Assembly: GCA_030537525.1 (NCBI GenBank)
Contig: JAUNVU010000008.1
Span: forward strand, 1-40,885
Reading direction: 5' to 3'
Length of the DNA stretch: 40,885 bases
Source of the DNA: Eubacteriales bacterium
Lineage (GTDB): Bacteria > Bacillota > Clostridia > Saccharofermentanales > DTU023
Shown here: positions 37,490-40,885 of the stretch, piece after piece
How the letters are laid out: each line of letters opens with the position of its first letter
How positions within the stretch are numbered: position 1 is the first letter of the stretch
The notes under the pieces: model-generated
The model's input: the letters and a program-made list of their open reading frames with translations, nothing else
The model's database searches: none
Told to the model about the DNA's origin: nothing
Translations under genes and position numbers: made by a program

Positions 37490-39323
37490 AGAAAAATCAG
37501 CAGGCATCTACCTCTGGGTCCTAAAGAAGATCCATGAACTCAGTCCGCACTGCATCCCCCTCCATATCATCAAGCTCTTGCTCTCGCTTGCAGTCACCTA
37601 TTTACCGATTATCGGAATGCGCTATCTCTTGGCTGCCGCACTAGGGCAAGAATGGCAGCGGCTTTTGACCCTTGGTCTGGGAATCTACTTGACGCTTGGC
37701 GGCTTGAATGCGCTCTTAAAATACATCGCCTATAAGCTTAAATTGATTGGCTATCGGATGAACCGCGAACTAATTGCAGAGATGACTCTTCATAGCCTAG
37801 AAATCGACTATGAGACGATGACTAGCGGCAAGCAGAAGGAGGGTTTCCGCCGCGCGCTTGAGAATATGAGTTTTGAGATGGGTAACTTCAACACCTTTAT
37901 TTCAAGGGTGATGGGCATGACAGAGAATCTACTCAGCATCATCTTGGCCTCGACCATCAGTTATTACCTGATCACTAGTGTGGTGACGAAACCCGTGGCC
38001 GACCCTTTCATAGCTTGGTTCGTCACACCGTTTGCCAGCTTTATGATTGCCCTGGGGAGTGTCGTGCTCGGTCTACTAATTCAAAAGTTCTTGAGTAGGT
38101 CAGCTAGCGAAAGTCAGCGTAAGTACTTCAAAGGACATGCCAAGGTGGAGGCTGTCTTATCCTATTACCTCATTGAACTCGCTAATTCGACCTCGAAATA
38201 TGGACTCTTCCAAAACTACAATATGCTCCCCCTACTTTCAGCGCGTCTGAATCAATACAATCTCGAGGCACTTAAATTCTTTAGTAAGCAGGGTCACGCT
38301 CAGCGCATGATTACGACTTCCACAGCGATTTTCTCAGGTGTTGTCTTGGTTGCGGCCTATGCGTTAGCAGGTGTCAAAGCGCTCTATGGCGCCATTCCAC
38401 TGGCCTCCCTGATAACCTATGCGCAAGCCTTCGTGCAGCTTAATACCTCACTAGCCAGACTGATGGAACGCAGGGTTCACTTGAAAGCTTCCAAGCTCTA
38501 TTTCAACGACATTCGAGAATATGTGACTCTCGAAAACAAGCTCGCAACGGGTACGCTCCCAGTCGAGAAGCGCCGCGACCACAAATTGACCTTAGAACTC
38601 GAAAATGTCAGCTTCCACTACCCCGGCTCAGACGAAATGGTCCTAAAAGACATCAATTTGACCCTGGATATGAACAGAAGACATGCGTTAGTTGGACCGA
38701 ATGGCGCAGGCAAGAGTACACTCATCTACCTAATCTGCCGTCTCTACGACCCGACTGCTGGACGTATTCTCCTGAACGGAGTGGATATCCGCAAGTACGA
38801 CTATGACGAGTATCTGAGTCTCTTCTCAGTAGTCTTCCAAGATTTCCAACTCTTTGCACTGCCCCTTGCCGAAAATGTCGCAAGCCAAGCTGACTATGAG
38901 GAAGAAGAAATCGTACGAACCTTACAGCGCGCAGGCTTTGACCAAGAAGCTCTTGAGGGCAAAAGCCTCACGAAACAAGTTGTCGAATATGAGAGCGGTG
39001 GCAAGAGTTTCTCTGGCGGTGAGCAGCAAAAAATTGCGATTGCCAGAGCTCTTTATAAGGATGCGAGTTTCGTCATCCTCGATGAGCCGACGGCAGCTCT
39101 GGATCCTAAGTCCGAAGCTGAGATCTATGAGCGCCTGCAAGAGCTGATCGAGAATAAGACGACTATTTTCATCTCGCATCGCATGAGTTCATGTCGCCTC
39201 TGTGAGGACATCATTGTGCTCGACAACGGCGAAATTGTGGAACAGGGCAGCCACGCTGAACTCTTAGCCAAAGAGGGCCTCTACCAAGAGATGTGGCAGG
39301 CCCAGGCACAATATTATGCCTAA
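37476..39323 (+). CDS. ABC exporter half-transporter 2
   Basis: A 615-residue half-transporter with an N-terminal membrane domain and ATPase. It has Walker A GPNGAGKST (about 407-415), Q-loop VFQDFQ, signature FSGGEQQK, Walker B VILDEPTAALDP and ISHRMSS. ATG at 37476 is chosen because the protein then begins MKKNREKSAG and GAGAGG (37461-37466) lies upstream; an in-frame ATG 57 bases earlier lies inside the previous gene. It overlaps half-transporter 1 and is probably its heterodimer partner, with both ATP sites apparently intact. Its stop codon lies 17 bases from the end of a convergent gene, with no obvious terminator. Confidence 0.92.
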   Translation: MKKNREKSAGIYLWVLKKIHELSPHCIPLHIIKLLLSLAVTYLPIIGMRYLLAAALGQEWQRLLTLGLGIYLTLGGLNALLKYIAYKLKLIGYRMNRELIAEMTLHSLEIDYETMTSGKQKEGFRRALENMSFEMGNFNTFISRVMGMTENLLSIILASTISYYLITSVVTKPVADPFIAWFVTPFASFMIALGSVVLGLLIQKFLSRSASESQRKYFKGHAKVEAVLSYYLIELANSTSKYGLFQNYNMLPLLSARLNQYNLEALKFFSKQGHAQRMITTSTAIFSGVVLVAAYALAGVKALYGAIPLASLITYAQAFVQLNTSLARLMERRVHLKASKLYFNDIREYVTLENKLATGTLPVEKRRDHKLTLELENVSFHYPGSDEMVLKDINLTLDMNRRHALVGPNGAGKSTLIYLICRLYDPTAGRILLNGVDIRKYDYDEYLSLFSVVFQDFQLFALPLAENVASQADYEEEEIVRTLQRAGFDQEALEGKSLTKQVVEYESGGKSFSGGEQQKIAIARALYKDASFVILDEPTAALDPKSEAEIYERLQELIENKTTIFISHRMSSCRLCEDIIVLDNGEIVEQGSHAELLAKEGLYQEMWQAQAQYYA

Positions 39324-39340
39324 AAAGAATTAAGTTAAGA

Positions 39341-39556
39341 CTATGCTTCCTCATCTGGGCGATATTCGAGAATGTCGCCTGGCTGGCAGTCGAGGGCCTC
39401 GCAGATCGCATTTAAAGTCGTGAAGCGGATGGCCCTCGCCTTGCCAGTTTTCAAGATGGAAAGATTGTTGATATTGATGCCGACCGCATCACTTAGTTCG
39501 CTTAATTGCATTTTGCGTTGAGCGAGTACTACATCCAAATTGACAATAATCGCCAT
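39341..39556 (-). CDS. Small XRE-family regulator
   Basis: A 71-residue Cro/CI-type regulator consisting of the helix-turn-helix only (MQLSELSDAVGININNLSIL, then LNAICEALDCQPGDILEY). ATG at 39556 lies one base after the stop codon of the DUF2975 gene, with GGTGG upstream, so it is translationally coupled. Pairs of DUF2975 membrane protein and small XRE regulator are widespread in Bacillota; the regulator is presumed to control its own operon, possibly through the TGATACG boxes upstream. Confidence 0.88.
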   Translation of the reverse strand: MAIIVNLDVVLAQRKMQLSELSDAVGININNLSILKTGKARAIRFTTLNAICEALDCQPGDILEYRPDEEA

Positions 39557-39557
39557 C

Positions 39558-40040
39558 TTATACCACCAAATCGCTTTCTTCCTTGTAGGCAACGGAGCGC
39601 GCAAAGAGGTTTGCGAGGAAGTAGATGATGTTCATCGCGGCGAAGATACAGGCTGAAAAGAGCAGCACTTGGGCACCGACCAGGCCGACCTCCCTGCCCA
39701 TTTGGCTATAACCATAGATGTAGATTGAAAGACAGGAGACAAAGGAGAAGAGGGTGGCGTGTCCCATGAGTTGGAGATGCTTAACTGTTCTCCTTGAGAA
39801 AATTTTCGTGTCTTGGCTGATATATACGAGCCTGATTGCTGTGCCGATTGTCACAATGAAGCCGAGAAGCATCAGGTAGCAGAGTGTGAGGATGGGATAT
39901 TGCATGTAGTCAAAGCCAGCTTTGGCGACGTCATCGGCCATAATGACCGAGGATTGGTAGAAGTAATAGTAGCCAGACAGGCAGACAATAAGGGCTCCCG
40001 TAAGTGAGAGCAAGACTAAGATATAGTTCAGTTTTTTCAT
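39558..40040 (-). CDS. DUF2975-family membrane protein
   Basis: A 160-residue protein with four predicted membrane segments (about residues 3-25, 48-70, 92-112 and 120-145), matching the DUF2975 layout. ATG at 40040 is preferred over an ATG 39 bases upstream because AGGAGG stands just before it. The function of the family is not known. It is the first gene of a two-gene operon with the small XRE regulator. The promoter at 40061-40089 and the box cluster further upstream are described separately. Confidence 0.82.
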   Translation of the reverse strand: MKKLNYILVLLSLTGALIVCLSGYYYFYQSSVIMADDVAKAGFDYMQYPILTLCYLMLLGFIVTIGTAIRLVYISQDTKIFSRRTVKHLQLMGHATLFSFVSCLSIYIYGYSQMGREVGLVGAQVLLFSACIFAAMNIIYFLANLFARSVAYKEESDLVV

Positions 40041-40060
40041 GCTGACCTCCTTTTTCAACG

Positions 40061-40089
40061 AAGATAACATAAGATTCAACGATAATCAA
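40061..40089 (-). promoter_or_regulatory. Promoter of the DUF2975-XRE operon
   Basis: On the minus strand TTGATT (40084-40089), a 17-base spacer and TATCTT (40061-40066), with an extended TGT before the -10. The start codon is 20 bases downstream of the -10. Confidence 0.6.
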
Positions 40090-40126
40090 TGAATTTATTA
40101 AGATATTTTCGAGGTCAGTATTATTT

Positions 40127-40219
40127 ACGTATCATTAATGGCGAATTTTCAGCCTGATTGATACGCAAAGTGATACGAAAGGCGATTTTACGTATCAATT
40201 TGATACGCAAAATGATACG
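40127..40219. repeat. Cluster of six TGATACG boxes
   Basis: TGATACG occurs at 40159, 40171, 40201 and 40213, and its complement CGTATCA at 40128 and 40191. Two pairs are direct repeats with exactly 12-base spacing (TGATACGCAAARTGATACG at 40159-40177 and 40201-40219). The second pair is preceded by an inverted copy, giving the palindrome-like CGTATCAATTTGATACG (40191-40207). The cluster begins 38 bases upstream of the DUF2975-XRE -35. It looks like an operator array for a dimeric regulator that binds cooperatively on one face of the helix; the identity of that regulator is unknown. Confidence 0.8.
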
Positions 40220-40263
40220 TATTTTGCTTTCGTTGCAGTAATTGATTGAAATTTACGAATAAA

Positions 40264-40298
40264 AGCCAGATCCGAGCGATTGAAGGATCTGGCTTTCT
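40264..40298. terminator. Terminator after rpiB, working on both strands
   Basis: AGCCAGATCC pairs perfectly with GGATCTGGCT. On the minus strand it is followed by TTTTATT, serving rpiB; on the plus strand by TTCTTTT. Confidence 0.88.
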
Positions 40299-40324
40299 TT
40301 TACACAAAAAATTAGTCAGAAGAC

Positions 40325-40759
40325 TTATTCGAGATCCATGATCTTCTTAACGCGTCTCTCATGGCGACCACCTTCAAAGTCGGTGCTGACGAAGGTGCTG
40401 ACAAGTCGCTTGGCGATTTCTTCGCCCACGACTCGCGCGCCAAAGGCTAGAGCGTTAGCATTATTGTGTCTGCGAGACATCTCAGCAGAGAAGGTCTCTG
40501 AACATGCACAGCAGCGGATCCCCTTAACCTTGTTGGCTGCAAGGCTCATGCCGATGCCAGTACCACAGATGAGAATAGCAAGATCTGCTTCTCCATTGAC
40601 GACTGCTTCACAGGCGGGAATGGCAAAATCAGGGTAGTCACAAGACTCTTCTGTATCAGTGCCGAAATTAAGGATCTCATGTCCTAGGTTCTTGAGTTCA
40701 GCGGTCACAACTTCTTTCATTTGGACGGCGGCGTGGTCATTTGCGATGGCGATTTTCAT
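40325..40759 (-). CDS. rpiB: Ribose-5-phosphate isomerase B
   Basis: A 144-residue RpiB/LacA-LacB family enzyme that interconverts ribose 5-phosphate and ribulose 5-phosphate in the pentose phosphate pathway. It has IAIANDHAA at the start, CDYPDFA, the active-site Cys in LICGTGIGMS, CSETFSAEMSRRHNNANALAFGARVVG, and a basic C-terminus. Galactose-6-phosphate isomerase subunits look similar, but the single gene and the GTGIGMS motif favour RpiB. ATG at 40759 is chosen over a TTG at 40771, because that TTG is part of the GGAGG ribosome site region. The upstream repeats suggest it is regulated. Confidence 0.92.
   Translation of the reverse strand: MKIAIANDHAAVQMKEVVTAELKNLGHEILNFGTDTEESCDYPDFAIPACEAVVNGEADLAILICGTGIGMSLAANKVKGIRCCACSETFSAEMSRRHNNANALAFGARVVGEEIAKRLVSTFVSTDFEGGRHERRVKKIMDLE
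40394..40410. repeat. 17-nt word inside rpiB, repeated upstream of the gene
   Basis: GGTGCTGACAAGTCGCT occurs here, in the part encoding RLVST near the RpiB C-terminus, and again at 40808-40824 upstream of the rpiB start, in the same orientation. Confidence 0.85.
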
Positions 40760-40807
40760 CTCTTCCTCCAAGTGGTTATTCTTGACTCTAGTATCTCGAT
40801 ATTTGTT

Positions 40808-40824
40808 GGTGCTGACAAGTCGCT
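40808..40824. repeat. Second copy of the 17-nt word, in the rpiB upstream region
   Basis: Exact copy of the word at 40394-40410, 414 bases away. It lies in the rpiB leader, between the putative -10 and the start codon. It may be the trace of an old tandem duplication. Confidence 0.85.
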
Positions 40825-40837
40825 ATGTTTAAAAACG

Positions 40838-40846
40838 ATTTTACCA
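40838..40846 (-). promoter_or_regulatory. Possible extended -10 promoter of rpiB
   Basis: On the minus strand TGGTAAAAT is a good extended -10. No clear -35 is present; that region is covered by the 23-bp repeat. Confidence 0.5.
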
Positions 40847-40885
40847 AATACATCAACAAAAATCGGCCAAATACATCAACGAAAA
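40844..40885. repeat. 23-bp tandem direct repeat at the window edge
   Basis: CCAAATACATCAAC followed by RAAAA occurs at 40844-40862 and 40867-40885, a period of 23 bases. The second copy ends at the window edge, so more copies may lie outside. The repeat overlaps the extended -10 and the -35 region of the putative rpiB promoter, which suggests an operator. Confidence 0.75.

Noticed and set aside
40127-40219. CRISPR array
   Set aside because: The repeated word is only 7 bases, occurs in both orientations and has no uniform spacers; an operator cluster fits better.

Overview
The window reads as chromosomal DNA of a Gram-positive bacterium, most likely an anaerobic clostridial member of the Bacillota. 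The signs are a CtsR repressor with its ClpC ATPase, Agr-type LytTR/GHKL signalling, a sortase-type cell-wall anchor, several lipoproteins, strong AGGAGG ribosome sites, and a flavodiiron protein of the kind used by anaerobes against O2 or NO. I cannot name a genus from sequence alone. There are no tRNA or rRNA genes, no insertion sequence, no phage genes and no CRISPR array. No recognised defence system is present.

Layout. 1-1393: the 3' end of a repeat-containing wall-anchored surface protein. 1480-6160: the str operon rpsL-rpsG-fusA-tuf with its own promoter, a likely internal tuf promoter and a terminator. 6228-7439: the flavodiiron protein FprA. 7541-11238 (minus): uracil permease, a short-chain dehydrogenase and a serine-palmitoyltransferase-like PLP enzyme, closely packed. 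11304-12404 (minus): a lipoprotein of unknown function. 12503-16403: a tRNA-dihydrouridine synthase, a second EF-G-like GTPase and a HAD phosphatase. 16560-19916: two tandem parvulin-type export foldases, one membrane-anchored and one a lipoprotein. 20050-27611: rpoB-rpoC behind a near-consensus promoter and a structured leader. 27828-31094: ctsR-clpC behind a promoter whose start region is a CtsR box. 31137-32509: a small membrane-anchored protein facing clpC, then a cyclophilin lipoprotein. 32694-33518: an XRE regulator and a small protein resembling its C-terminal domain. 33563-39323: an AgrA/AgrC-like two-component pair followed by two overlapping ABC exporter half-transporter genes. 39341-40040 (minus): a DUF2975 membrane protein with a small XRE regulator, behind a cluster of six TGATACG boxes. 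40325-40759 (minus): ribose-5-phosphate isomerase B, with a 23-bp tandem repeat over its promoter at the window edge.

How the genes fit together. The core is translation and transcription machinery (S12, S7, EF-G, EF-Tu, RNA polymerase beta and beta') plus protein quality control inside the cell (CtsR/ClpC) and outside it (two parvulins and a cyclophilin). The regulatory and transport genes to the right look like an envelope signalling and export module.

Best leads. (1) A serine-palmitoyltransferase-like enzyme translationally coupled to an SDR reductase, the enzyme pair that would make a long-chain amino-alcohol lipid. (2) The TGATACG box cluster upstream of the DUF2975-XRE genes. (3) An EF-G paralogue with Asp at the position of the catalytic His. 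(4) An XRE regulator next to a small protein similar to its own sensor-like tail. (5) The 23-bp repeat and 17-nt duplicated word around rpiB. All coordinates and motifs were read by eye; no database search or folding was run.
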